A stretch of 13,671 nucleotides of DNA from an uncultured Actinomycetes bacterium (GCA_937888775.1 CALAQT010000133.1:1-13671), one strand, 5' to 3'; shown: positions 1 to 6,758, numbered from the stretch's first letter. Translations and numbers: made by a program. Notes: generated from the letters alone by a model not told the origin.

Positions 1-61
1 GTCGACCCGCGTGGGCGCTCCTGCATTCATCGCAGGATGAGCATCTCGTCGCCACCGGGGG

Positions 62-83
62 CTGTCCTGCAACGCGCGGACAG
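62..83 (-). terminator. weak candidate terminator hairpin after the XRE gene
   Basis: CTGTCC (62-67) and GGACAG (78-83) pair perfectly around a 10-nt loop, starting 10 nt beyond the stop of the leftward XRE gene. A second small hairpin (CCTGC 20-24, GCAGG 32-36) follows. Neither has a T-tract, so a termination role is inferred from position only. Confidence 0.25.
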
Positions 84-92
84 GAGGGCGCG

Positions 93-614
93 TCAGTCGA
101 CGGAGCGAGCGCGCCTGGCGGGTACGGCGTCGTCGTCTCGGCCGGCCTCGGCGGTGCTTCGTAAGCGCCTCTTCGCGCGCGCGGGCGCGCCGAAGCTGAT
201 CTTTTCGGTGATCCGCGCTCCGAGCGCGTCGGCGACGTTCTGCATCCGTTCGACGCCGACGCCGGCGTAGTTGGTGGCCTCCCACCGTTGGATCTGCTGC
301 TCGGCGAGCCCGAGGCGGTCCGCTAGTTCCTTCTGCGTGACGTGTCCAGCGATGCGGGCTTCGATGAGGGCGCGCGGAAGGTCGGTGAGCGAGCGCAGGT
401 TCCGCGTCCTGACTTCGCCGGCGCGTAGCTGCTCGTAGTCATGTAGCTGCTGGCGAAGTTCTTCGGCTTCGCTTCGCAGGGCGTCGCCCATCGCTGCGTG
501 GATCCGCGGATCCACGTCGGGGCTCGGGTCACGAGCGGCTTGGGCTTGGGCGGCGTCGTCGAACCGCTTCAGCTGTGCTCGGGTGATGCGGTATTGGCGC
601 TCGTTTGTGATCAC
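93..614 (-). CDS. XRE-family helix-turn-helix protein, probable antitoxin or autoregulator
   Basis: A 173-aa DNA-binding protein. The start is taken as GTG at 614, giving VITNERQYRIT; an upstream GAAGGA serves as ribosome site and the start overlaps the stop of the preceding gene as GTGA. The open frame continues to 833, but that part is the shadow of the preceding gene in another frame. Residues about 44-66 are charged and helical (EAEELRQQLHDYEQLRAGE), a likely coiled coil or dimer segment. Residues about 79-133 form a classic HTH_3 domain (LPRALIEARIAGHVTQKELADRLGL...QIQRWEA). The tail after residue 142 is basic and low-complexity. In known families, XRE proteins with this N-terminus follow small partner genes in toxin-antitoxin-like pairs and often repress their own operon. 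The palindrome at 1052-1073 is the obvious candidate site. Domain call is firm; the antitoxin role is inferred. Confidence 0.85.
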   Translation of the reverse strand: MITNERQYRITRAQLKRFDDAAQAQAARDPSPDVDPRIHAAMGDALRSEAEELRQQLHDYEQLRAGEVRTRNLRSLTDLPRALIEARIAGHVTQKELADRLGLAEQQIQRWEATNYAGVGVERMQNVADALGARITEKISFGAPARAKRRLRSTAEAGRDDDAVPARRARSVD

Positions 615-1048
615 GGAAGATCCTTCAGATCGAGGGCGACGATGCCTTTGCGTGCGCCCGTGGTCTTGTCCTGCTGGAAGTAGTCGAGAAAGCGAGTCCC
701 AGCTGGGTCGGCCGGCACCTCTGCCGGGAACAGCTCGCCGCCGAACTTCGTCTTCTGGGCTCGGCACCGATCGGAGAAGTCGAGCAGGGTTGGGTCCAGG
801 AGCCGTGGGTCGACGTTTGCGGCTTCCCAGCACGCGTCGAAGTCGCCGGGCTGGTCCTTGGCAGTGACGAAGCTGCCGTTGACGTAGACCCGTCGGCAGC
901 CAGCGTCTCGCAGTGACTCGAGCGCACGTCGTAGCCCGTCGAGCAGTTGGCGCCGGTGAGCGGTGGTGCCGTAGCGGGTCTCGAGTTCATTCCAGGTGGC
1001 GTCGTGGATCCCGGCCGAAAGGTTGCCGGCCGCGTCAAGATCGGGTAT
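611..1048 (-). CDS. DUF6932-like protein with nucleotidyltransferase-type motif, possible toxin; start codon unclear
   Basis: The coding frame reads IPDLDAAGNLSAGIHDATWNELE and ends in GIVALDLKDLP, stopping at 611-613 with a 4-nt overlap into the XRE start. It is about 145 aa, normal for the DUF6932 type as I recall it. Residues 58-71 read GSFVTAKDQPGDFD, matching the nucleotidyltransferase pattern G-S followed about ten residues later by D-x-D (D69, D71). Enzymatic activity and toxin role are inferred. No ATG, GTG or TTG lies in this frame between an upstream TAG and the conserved IPDL. Relatives normally start M-I-P-D, so the start may be the ATA at 1048, the GTT at 1054, or a real start lost by mutation or sequence error. 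A GTG at 1056 lies one frame off. The likely promoter ends a few bases upstream, so the message may be almost leaderless. Confidence 0.68.
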   Translation of the reverse strand: MPDLDAAGNLSAGIHDATWNELETRYGTTAHRRQLLDGLRRALESLRDAGCRRVYVNGSFVTAKDQPGDFDACWEAANVDPRLLDPTLLDFSDRCRAQKTKFGGELFPAEVPADPAGTRFLDYFQQDKTTGARKGIVALDLKDLP

Positions 1049-1051
1049 CGC

Positions 1052-1073
1052 AACACAATACTATCGTTGTGTT
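1052..1073. promoter_or_regulatory. perfect palindrome, likely operator
   Basis: AACACAA (1052-1058) and TTGTGTT (1067-1073) are exact reverse complements around an 8-nt centre. The site covers the -10 element and much of the spacer of the leftward promoter and lies about 60 nt before the divergent integrase start. Its position and symmetry suit a dimeric HTH protein, most simply the XRE protein of the same operon. Binding is inferred. Confidence 0.5.
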
Positions 1074-1083
1074 CCGACGGCAA
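1055..1083 (-). promoter_or_regulatory. candidate promoter of the DUF6932/XRE operon
   Basis: On the minus strand TTGCCG (1083-1078) and TATTGT (1060-1055) are separated by 17 nt, each matching four of six consensus bases. The predicted transcript start falls at or just before the first codon of the DUF6932-like gene. Inferred from spacing and position. Confidence 0.4.
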
Positions 1084-1098
1084 CCGATGCCTCGGTTG
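1081..1098. promoter_or_regulatory. second small palindrome in the divergent intergenic region
   Basis: CAACCGA (1081-1087) and TCGGTTG (1092-1098) pair perfectly around TGCC. It overlaps the -35 side of the leftward promoter and sits 33 nt before the integrase ATG. It differs in sequence from the 1052-1073 palindrome, so it is either a site for another regulator or a leader hairpin of the integrase message. Confidence 0.3.
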
Positions 1099-1130
1099 TC
1101 AAGCGAACCCCATTCTCTGAGGGAGGACTC

Positions 1131-1421
1131 ATGGAGTCAGTCATGTTGGACGTCGCCGGTCATCGCCGCTCGCCGGCGACGATGCCGGGGTATCACCGCG
1201 GACGCCCACCGCGCAACAAGGGCGAGCACTACCCGGCAGACCCGCCCACCGTCGACGAGATCGTCGCCGTGATGCGCGCTGTCGGCGATCGTTCAGACGG
1301 ACAACGTCTTCGCGCGCTGATCGTGCTGCTCTGGCGGGCTGGGCTGCGGATCGGCGAAGCGCTCGATCTACAAGAGAGCGATCTCGACAGCTCCCGCGGC
1401 GCGATCCTGGTCCGCCACGGC
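1131..1421 (+). pseudogene. tyrosine integrase, N-terminal part, split by the RIT insertion
   Basis: The start is ATG 1131 behind a GGGAGG ribosome site (1121-1126). The protein begins MESVMLDVAGHRRSPATMPG and carries the GRPPRNKG and YPADPPTVDEIVAVMR stretches of a common actinobacterial integrase type. It contains the first catalytic arginine in WRAGLRIGEAL and runs to ILVRHG, where the catalytic-lysine hairpin should follow. After 1421 the open frame continues through the element's left end as foreign sequence and stops at 1517. The second half lies at 4845-5259. Joining 1421 to 4845 gives LVRHG-KGGKRREVG in frame, showing one ancestral gene. The present product would lack Lys, both His, the second Arg and the Tyr nucleophile, so it cannot recombine DNA. 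Confidence 0.88.
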
Positions 1422-1441
1422 CAATGCCGAATTCGGCATTG
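1422..1441. repeat. perfect 20-bp palindrome at the left element end
   Basis: CAATGCCGAATTCGGCATTG equals its own reverse complement over 20 bases. Its half-site ATGCCGA recurs in the terminal repeats at 1467-1473 and, inverted, at 1531-1537, so it is probably a recombinase core or binding site. It lies between the integrase break and the left terminal repeat, with no copy beyond the right repeat. Confidence 0.85.
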
Positions 1442-1445
1442 TCCG

Positions 1446-1543
1446 CGTTATGCCGGGGTGTGCGTAATGCCGAGTTATCGGTCACGGCTTGGGTTTCTGC
1501 TGCTCAGTGAGCTTTAGGACGTTGATCGACTCGGCATAAATCG
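1446..1543 (+). repeat. RIT left terminal inverted repeat
   Basis: The 98-bp sequence starting CGTTATGCCGGGG matches the reverse complement of 4741-4840 at every aligned base except two single-base gaps, one near 1476 and one near 1540. It contains ATGCCG boxes at 1450, 1467 and (inverted) 1531; the last two form an internal inverted repeat (10 of 11 positions), as expected for arm or core sites. The truncated integrase frame stops inside it at 1517. The inner edge (CATAAA) could supply a -10 for ritA, which is speculative. Confidence 0.93.
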
Positions 1544-1603
1544 GGGGCTGCGGGGTGGGCGTTTCCTTCTACCGGAACTTCGAGTCTGGTGAAGGAGGGT
1601 TCG

Positions 1604-2824
1604 ATGGGTAAACCGACGGCCGATCGCGTGAGCGGGCCTTTGCAGCCGTTTGCGAGCGGCTTTGTGTTCTGGCTGATCGAGCTGGGTTACGAGTGGACGG
1701 CTCAGAGAGCGCGGCTGCGATTGATGGCCGAGCTGAGTTCTTGGATGGCGGCGCGAGGCGTCGAGCCGGTGGGGCTGACGCTGGCGTTGGTGGAGGAGTT
1801 CTCGTGGCTGCGCGCGCCCGGGAGGCGGGGATGCCGTGGTGCTCGCAAACGTCGGAGCGACAGTTGTTGGTGTATCTGCGCGGCTTGGGCTTGGTGCAGG
1901 AGCCTGAGGCGTTGGTGGTGAGCGATCCGCTCGACCGGTTGGTGGCTGACTTTGTTGAGTACTTGGTGCGGAAGCGTGGTCTGGCGGTCGGCTCTCACTC
2001 GGTCTACGAGTACGAGCGGACCGCCCGCCTGTTCCTGTCTGGCCGCATAGATCCTGATGGCGTCGGTCTGGAGCGCCTCACCGCTGGCGATGTCACGCGG
2101 TTCGTGCTGGCTCAGTGCCGGCAGCGGAGCGGCAGAATGAGTTGGGCGCTGGTCAGCTCGCTGCGGGGTCTGCTGCGGTTCTTGTTCGTTGAGGGGCTGA
2201 CGCCTCACGACCTGACCGGGGCGGTGCTGGGAGTCGCCAAATGGCGAGGCGGATCGCTGCCGAAGGCGCTTCCCATCGACCAATGTGGCACGACTGTTGG
2301 CCAGCTGCGATCGGACCAGCGCGGTCGGCCGGCGGGATTTCGCGGTCCTGACCGTGCTCTCCCGGCTGGGGTTGCGCGCCTGCGAGGTCGCGAGGCTTGA
2401 GCTCGGTGACGTTGACTGGCGCGCGGGCGAGATCATCGTTCGTGGCAAGCAGGATCGCCACGAGCGCATCCCCCTCCCCAGCGACGTCGGTGACGCGCTC
2501 GTGGACTATCTACGGCTCGGGCGTCCTGATCGCAGGGACCCGCACCTGTTCCTGACGGCGCGCGCACCGTTCGGGCCGCTGACCGGGGGTGCCGGCGCGA
2601 TCGGAATGCTCGTCCGCTCCGCATCTGAGCGGGCCGGGCTGCCGCCGGTCGGGGTGCACAGGTTGCGGCACACCGTCGCGACAGAGGTCTTGAGAGCGGG
2701 TGCGCCGCTTGAGGAGGTCGCCTCGCTTTTGCGCCACCGCCGGCACGCCACGACCGTCCTTTACGCGAAAGTCGACTGGGAGCGGCTGCGCGAGCTCGCC
2801 CGCCCATGGCCAGGGAGCCCGTGA
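1604..2824 (+). pseudogene. ritA: RitA-type tyrosine recombinase, two compensating frameshifts
   Basis: First recombinase of the trio. ATG 1604 follows a strong AAGGAGG (1592-1598). The reading frame is broken twice. It runs from 1604 to about 1801 (ending LALVEEF), moves to another frame near 1802 (VAARAREAGMPW, through the SAM-like N-terminal domain to KALPID), and returns to the first frame at about 2281-2284 (VARLLASCDRTS). The first shift equals one lost base or two gained, the second one gained base, so net phase is restored. The catalytic part looks complete: Arg in LGLRACEV, Lys in GKQDRHERIPL, HRLRH, LLRH in place of the usual LGH, and Tyr in VLYAKVD. It stops at TGA 2822-2824, which shares a base with the ritB ATG. 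It would encode about 406 aa if repaired. Confidence 0.82.
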
Positions 2825-3747
2825 TGACAGCGCCGCATGACGCGGTCGCCGACTACCTGATGATCCGTCGGGCGCTCGGATTCAAGCTCGTCGAGCACGA
2901 ACGACTGCTGAACGACTTCGCCGCATTCCTCGAGCAGGCCGGCGCGAGCACGGTCACCACCGAGCTGGCGGTCGCATGGGCCGCCCGGTCGCGCGGCACC
3001 GAGAGCTGGCGAGCGGCGAGGCTGTCGGTAGTCAGGGGGTTCGCCAGCTATCTGCGCACGATCGACCCGGCGACCGAGATCCCGCCTACCGGGATCCTGA
3101 TTGCCCGCAAGCAGCACGCGATCCCGTACCTGTACTCCGATCAGGAGATCGGCCGGCTGCTCGCCGCCGCGGCGGCGCTCACCCCGCCCATGCGGGCGGT
3201 GACCTACTACACGCTGATCGGCCTGCTCGCGGTCGCTGGCATGCGAATCTCCGAAGCGCTCGGGCTCGACCGCGACGACGTCGATCTCGACGCCGGCGTG
3301 CTGACGATCCGGCTGGGCAAGTTCGGAAAGTCAAGGCAGCTGCCGCTGCACGCTTCCACCGTGCAGGCGCTGGCCCGCTACGACCGCCAACGAGACGAGC
3401 TCTGCCCCAAGCCCCACGCGCCTGCCTTCTTCATCTCCATCCACGGCAACCGGTTCGACAAGAGCGTCGTGGAGCGTGTCTTCCGTCTTCTGCGGCGGCG
3501 CACCGGACTCGAGGGCCCGCGGGGATCACCCAAACCGAGGGTGCATGACCTCAGGCACAGCTTTGCTGTGCGCACGCTGCTCGATTGGCATCGCGCCGGA
3601 GTCGACGTGCAAGCCCGGATGCTGTGGCTCTCCACCTACATGGGGCACGTCGAGCCTTCTGACACCTACTGGTACCTGACGGCCGCGCCCGAGCTGCTCG
3701 CGCTGGCCGCCGAGCGCCTCGAGATCACCCTGGGAGACCTGCCATGA
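2824..3747 (+). CDS. ritB: RitB-type tyrosine recombinase
   Basis: An intact 307-aa site-specific recombinase. ATG 2824 is preferred over an in-frame ATG at 2806, because AGGGAG (2812-2817) is 6 nt upstream and the start then couples to the ritA stop as TGATG. Residues about 8-95 are the SAM-like DNA-binding domain. The catalytic domain shows R141 (AGMRISEAL), K166 or K169 (GKFGKSRQLPL), H241 and R244 (HDLRHSFA), H275 (YMGH) and probable nucleophile Y284 (TYWYLT), nine residues after H275. Members of this family cut and rejoin DNA through a 3'-phosphotyrosine. In RIT elements the three proteins are thought to act together, which is inferred here from genetic coupling. Confidence 0.92.
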   Translation: MTAPHDAVADYLMIRRALGFKLVEHERLLNDFAAFLEQAGASTVTTELAVAWAARSRGTESWRAARLSVVRGFASYLRTIDPATEIPPTGILIARKQHAIPYLYSDQEIGRLLAAAAALTPPMRAVTYYTLIGLLAVAGMRISEALGLDRDDVDLDAGVLTIRLGKFGKSRQLPLHASTVQALARYDRQRDELCPKPHAPAFFISIHGNRFDKSVVERVFRLLRRRTGLEGPRGSPKPRVHDLRHSFAVRTLLDWHRAGVDVQARMLWLSTYMGHVEPSDTYWYLTAAPELLALAAERLEITLGDLP

Positions 3748-4733
3748 CCCTGCTCGCCCCGACACTTGAAACGTTTTTCACCGAACGGTTGATGACCCAG
3801 CGGCAAGCCAGCCCGCACACAATCAGCAGCTACCGCGACACGATGCGACTGCTGCTCTGCTTCGCCAGCGAGCAGACCGGCAAACCACCATCACGGCTCG
3901 AGGTCTCCGATCTCGACGTGCGGCTGATCAGCGCGTTCCTCGATCATCTCGAGCACGAGCGGCACAACACCGCCGGCACCCGCAACGTTCGTTTGGCCGC
4001 GATCCGCTCGCTTTACCGGTTCGCGGCGTTGCGCCATCCCGAGCACGCCGACGTGATCGCTCGAGTGCTCGCGCTCCCCGCCAAACGCTTCGATCGTGCG
4101 CTGATCAACTTCCTCACCAAAGAGGAAGTGCACGCGCTGCTCCTCGCCCCGGACCGCGGCACCTGGACCGGTCGGCGCGATCATGCGCTGCTGCTCACCG
4201 CGATCCAGACCGGGCTGCGCGTCTCCGAACTGACCGGACTCAGATGCCAAGACGTTCGCCTCGGCACGATCAGCTACCTGTTCACCAAAGGCAAAAACCG
4301 CAAGCAACGCACCGTCCCGCTCACCACCCAGACCGTCAAGGTACTAACCGTCTGGCTCAAAGAACACCAAGGCGAGCCCGAGGACCCGCTATTCCCCAGC
4401 AACCGCGGCGGGTCGCTCAGCCGCGACGCAGTCGAATGGCTGATCAACAAACACACCACCGCCGCCGCCGACCGCTGCCCCTCGCTTCGCGCCAAGAGAG
4501 TCACCGCCCACGTTCTGCGGCACACCACCGCAATGACGCTCCTGCAATCCAAAATCAGCACCACGGTGATTGCACTCTGGCTCGGGCACGAACAAGAGAC
4601 CACCACCCGGGGCTATCTGCACGGCGACCTGAGCCTCAAACAACAAGCACTCGACCGCACCACACCGCCGGACACCAAACCCGGGCGCTACCGAGCCAGC
4701 GATAGCCTCCTCGCCTTCCTCGACGGGCTCTGA
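3744..4733 (+). CDS. ritC: RitC-type tyrosine recombinase
   Basis: An intact 329-aa recombinase, third of the trio. ATG 3744 overlaps the ritB stop as ATGA, indicating translational coupling. The N-terminal core-binding domain spans about residues 5-110 (LETFFTERLMTQRQASPHTI). Catalytic residues visible are R159 (TGLRVSEL), K184 (KGKNRKQRTVPL), H256 and R259 (HVLRHTTA), H282 (LWLGHE) and Y291 (TRGYLHGDL). Spacing between them is normal for the family. The stop lies only 7 nt before the right terminal repeat. It resembles XerC/D-like phage-integrase members and is the most canonical of the three. Confidence 0.93.
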   Translation: MTLLAPTLETFFTERLMTQRQASPHTISSYRDTMRLLLCFASEQTGKPPSRLEVSDLDVRLISAFLDHLEHERHNTAGTRNVRLAAIRSLYRFAALRHPEHADVIARVLALPAKRFDRALINFLTKEEVHALLLAPDRGTWTGRRDHALLLTAIQTGLRVSELTGLRCQDVRLGTISYLFTKGKNRKQRTVPLTTQTVKVLTVWLKEHQGEPEDPLFPSNRGGSLSRDAVEWLINKHTTAAADRCPSLRAKRVTAHVLRHTTAMTLLQSKISTTVIALWLGHEQETTTRGYLHGDLSLKQQALDRTTPPDTKPGRYRASDSLLAFLDGL

Positions 4734-4740
4734 GCCTTCA

Positions 4741-4840
4741 CGATTTTATGCCGAGTCGATCAACGTCCTAAAGCTCACTGAGCAGCAGAAACCCAAGCCG
4801 TGACCGATCAACTCGGCATTACGCACACCCCGGCATAACG
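4741..4840 (-). repeat. RIT right terminal inverted repeat
   Basis: A 100-bp repeat, the reverse complement of 1446-1543 with two extra single bases. The near-identity of the two ends contrasts with the frameshifts in ritA, so the repeats are either younger than the coding damage or the indels are sequence errors. It begins 7 nt after the ritC stop. Confidence 0.93.
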
Positions 4841-4844
4841 AGGG

Positions 4845-5259
4845 AAGGGCGGCAAGCGCCGGGAAGTCGGAACGGACCGGTGGGCATGGCGACAACTCGA
4901 GCCGTGGCTTGCAAACCCGCCGTGAACTCCCGATCGGAGCGGTCTTATGCGTCATCCACGGCCCCACCGCGGGACGGCACTGGGAGCCCTCCGCAGCCCG
5001 AAAGCAGCTGCGCCACGCCGCGGCCCTCGCCGGAGTTCGCCGGCGCTTCGCACCGCATCAGCTCCGGCATGCGCACGCGGTCGAGATGGCGCACGAAGGC
5101 GTCCCGCTGGTCGTCATCCAGCGCCAGCTCGGACACGCCAACCTCGGCATCACGAGCATTTACCTCCAGGGAATCGACAGCGCCGAGATCATCGACACCG
5201 TCCACGGACGACCGTCGCCGGTGATCTCCGCAAGCGCCGGGCTCCAGATCACCCGATAG
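4845..5259 (+). pseudogene. tyrosine integrase, C-terminal part, with an extra 1-nt frameshift
   Basis: Continuation of the gene broken at 1421. The frame opens with KGGKRREVGTDRWAWRQLEPWL, containing the lysine hairpin, and would hit a TGA at 4920-4922. One base too many within about 4908-4917 shifts the reading to TRRELPIGAVLCVIHGPTAG, which then runs to the stop at 5257-5259. It holds the remaining catalytic boxes: HQLRHAHA, QLGH, and Tyr in SIYLQGI. Even with the RIT element excised, the frameshift would still disable this integrase, unless it is a sequence error. No plausible separate start drives this half. Confidence 0.87.
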
Positions 5260-5278
5260 GCGCCAGCAGACCCCACCA

Positions 5279-5307
5279 CGGGTCGGCCGGTCCGACCGGC
5301 CGACCCG
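5279..5307 (+). terminator. strong hairpin after the integrase stop
   Basis: Two 13-base arms (5279-5291 and 5295-5307) pair perfectly around a 3-nt loop, beginning 20 nt after the integrase stop. The stem is almost all G-C. There is no T-tract, as is common in high-GC actinobacteria. A smaller stem, GGCCA/TGGCC (5327-5340), follows. Most likely the terminator of the original integrase gene. Confidence 0.5.
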
Positions 5308-5646
5308 GCCACGCGCGTGACCAGCCGGCCAGGGCTGGCCCGAGAGACCCTCGGCTGGCGAGATGCGAGACGCGACCATCCGCCGAGAGGAGACCTGCAT
5401 TCGAGCTCGCGCGGGTACGCAAAGGCGCGCTTTCGTGGCCCCTGTTGTTCGCCGGCAGCAGCCCCCACGGGAGCGCCAGCGCCAACGTGGGGGCCGCTTC
5501 GCGCGACTAGCAGCAGCGCACAGGTCACGCGGGAGCGGCACTCTGGCGCGGGGGCCGGACTGTAGGGTTACGCCGGTTGGATTGGAGAGGTCAGGTTGTG
5601 CGGGCACGGCCATCCGGTCGCGCTCGATCTTGAGAGGGGGGAAGTC
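5308..5646. other. intergenic region with one further hairpin
   Basis: No coding sequence is recognised; the long opposite-strand frame across 4945-6381 is a shadow. A stem of two perfect 9-base arms (GCCCCCACG 5461-5469, CGTGGGGGC 5486-5494) around a 16-nt loop is visible. The last 100 bases should hold the promoter of the DUF3237 gene, but no confident -35/-10 pair was found. Confidence 0.4.
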
Positions 5647-6102
5647 GTGTCCGACCAGACGCAGATTCCAGCCGAGCTGCTCTACGAGTACGTGCTGCAG
5701 ACGACACAGATGGTGGAGTACGGGGTCTCGATTCAGGCATTGATGGCCGGGCAGGTCGCACCGCCGCCCGAAGGTGTCCGCTTTGACGTGCATTTCGAAG
5801 GGCCTGTGACCGGGACGAAGCTGAATGGATCGGCGAAGGGTGTGGACTACATCCACATGCGTGCGGATGGCCGCACGGAGCTGAACATCCAGGCCGAGGT
5901 CACGACCGCGGACGGCAAGAAGATCGCGCTGTCGGCCGACGGCGTCGCGATGGGCGCCCCGCCGGTGCTTCAGTTGCGCGAGAACGTGAAGCTGACGACC
6001 TCCCACCCCGAGTACGCCTGGGTCAACCCGATCCAGGTCTGGGGGGTTGGATCGGTTGATTTCTCGACCGGAGAGATCCGAGTCAAGGGGTACGCCGCCT
6101 GA
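5647..6102 (+). CDS. DUF3237 family protein
   Basis: A 151-aa soluble protein. The start is taken as GTG 5647 (VSDQTQIPAELLYEYVLQTT), preceded by a G-rich AGGGGGGAAG ribosome site. The open frame extends upstream to 5596, but that N-terminal part looks non-homologous. The body matches DUF3237: an N-terminal strand around YEYVLQ, the central GPVTGTKLNGSAKGVDYIHMRADG segment at about residues 54-77 and ADGVAMG, then a C-terminal AYGVG-type beta region. The family is a small beta-barrel of unknown biochemical function; no catalytic residues can be assigned. No signal peptide or membrane segment. It appears monocistronic, since flanks on both sides are non-coding for 300 bases or more. Confidence 0.8.
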   Translation: MSDQTQIPAELLYEYVLQTTQMVEYGVSIQALMAGQVAPPPEGVRFDVHFEGPVTGTKLNGSAKGVDYIHMRADGRTELNIQAEVTTADGKKIALSADGVAMGAPPVLQLRENVKLTTSHPEYAWVNPIQVWGVGSVDFSTGEIRVKGYAA

Positions 6103-6742
6103 ACAGCCACCACGACACGACGTAGCGCGGTCGCCGAGAGCCAAGCACGCAAGGTCGCCGCGGCCTGACCTGCGCTGCCGCATAGCGCGAATAGGGGCAC
6201 TCTCCGACAGATTCATCAGACGGCTGCATCGGGCTGCTTGCTGGTTCGGAACGCCACCAACCACGCCGACCGACACGGGCGAATGCCCGTCCGCCCTGAC
6301 GATGCAGCACTCCGGCGGCCGCGGCGCTGACCTGGCGGCCGCGCTCCACCGTTCAGCGACGAACTCCTCGGTAGCAAGCACAGGAGCAGCAGCCTCGCCG
6401 GCATCGCCCGGACTGCTGCATCAGGCGTAATCCGGCAGCGCCGGGCCAGTCCCGCTGCGAAGCGAGTGACCGGTCACGAGAGACCTGCTCTGCGGTTGCC
6501 ACGAGCATCTCTGGCGGGACGCCGACTTCCCTGCCTTGCGCGGCAAGGGGAACCGCCGAGGCGGCGCTCGCCGGCCGGTCGGAGCCGCTGCCGCTCGCTC
6601 AATCGCGGAGCAGGAGCTCGGCCTCCGACCGACGGTGCTGTCGGAGGGTTCCAAACCAGCAGCGTGCGAGGGTTGATCGACGCGGCGGATGCTGTTGCAG
6701 GTAGCCCAACTGAGGCGGCTGCCGTTGGTTCGGCAAGGCTTC

Positions 6743-6758
6743 TGGTTTCCGATCTGAA
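6743..6758 (+). repeat. 16-bp inverted repeat, left copy
   Basis: TGGTTTCCGATCTGAA here is the exact reverse complement of 8599-8614; homology stops at both ends. The two copies bracket the Ig-like gene and its leader. This could be a cassette boundary or chance. Confidence 0.6.

Larger units (their letters stand above)
1422..4844 (+). mobile_element. RIT (recombinase-in-trio) element inserted in an integrase gene
   Basis: The element holds three consecutive, overlapping tyrosine-recombinase genes on one strand, bounded by inverted repeats (1446-1543 and 4741-4840). This is the defining layout of the published RIT elements. Outer limits are deduced from the interrupted integrase: the host reads CACGGC up to 1421 and resumes with AAGGGC at 4845, in frame. 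That leaves 24 extra bases outside the left repeat, including a 20-bp palindrome, and only 4 bases (AGGG) outside the right repeat. No target duplication is seen. ritB and ritC look intact; ritA is frameshifted twice, so self-mobility is uncertain. Confidence 0.9.

Noticed and set aside
625..1083. 152-aa minus-strand frame with an ATG start
   Set aside because: Ser/Thr/Pro/Arg-rich translation without family motifs; the frame one base over encodes the DUF6932-like protein and couples to the XRE gene.
2806..2823. Upstream ATG for ritB
   Set aside because: ATG 2824 has a well-placed AGGGAG and couples to the ritA stop; the extra six residues are the ritA tail in another frame.
1446..4840. Classical DDE insertion sequence
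   Set aside because: Inverted repeats are present, but the three genes are tyrosine recombinases, there is no DDE transposase and no target duplication is visible.
4945..6381. 478-aa open frame on the minus strand
   Set aside because: It lies opposite the integrase C-terminus and the DUF3237 gene, both of which show family motifs; its composition is typical of a high-GC shadow frame.
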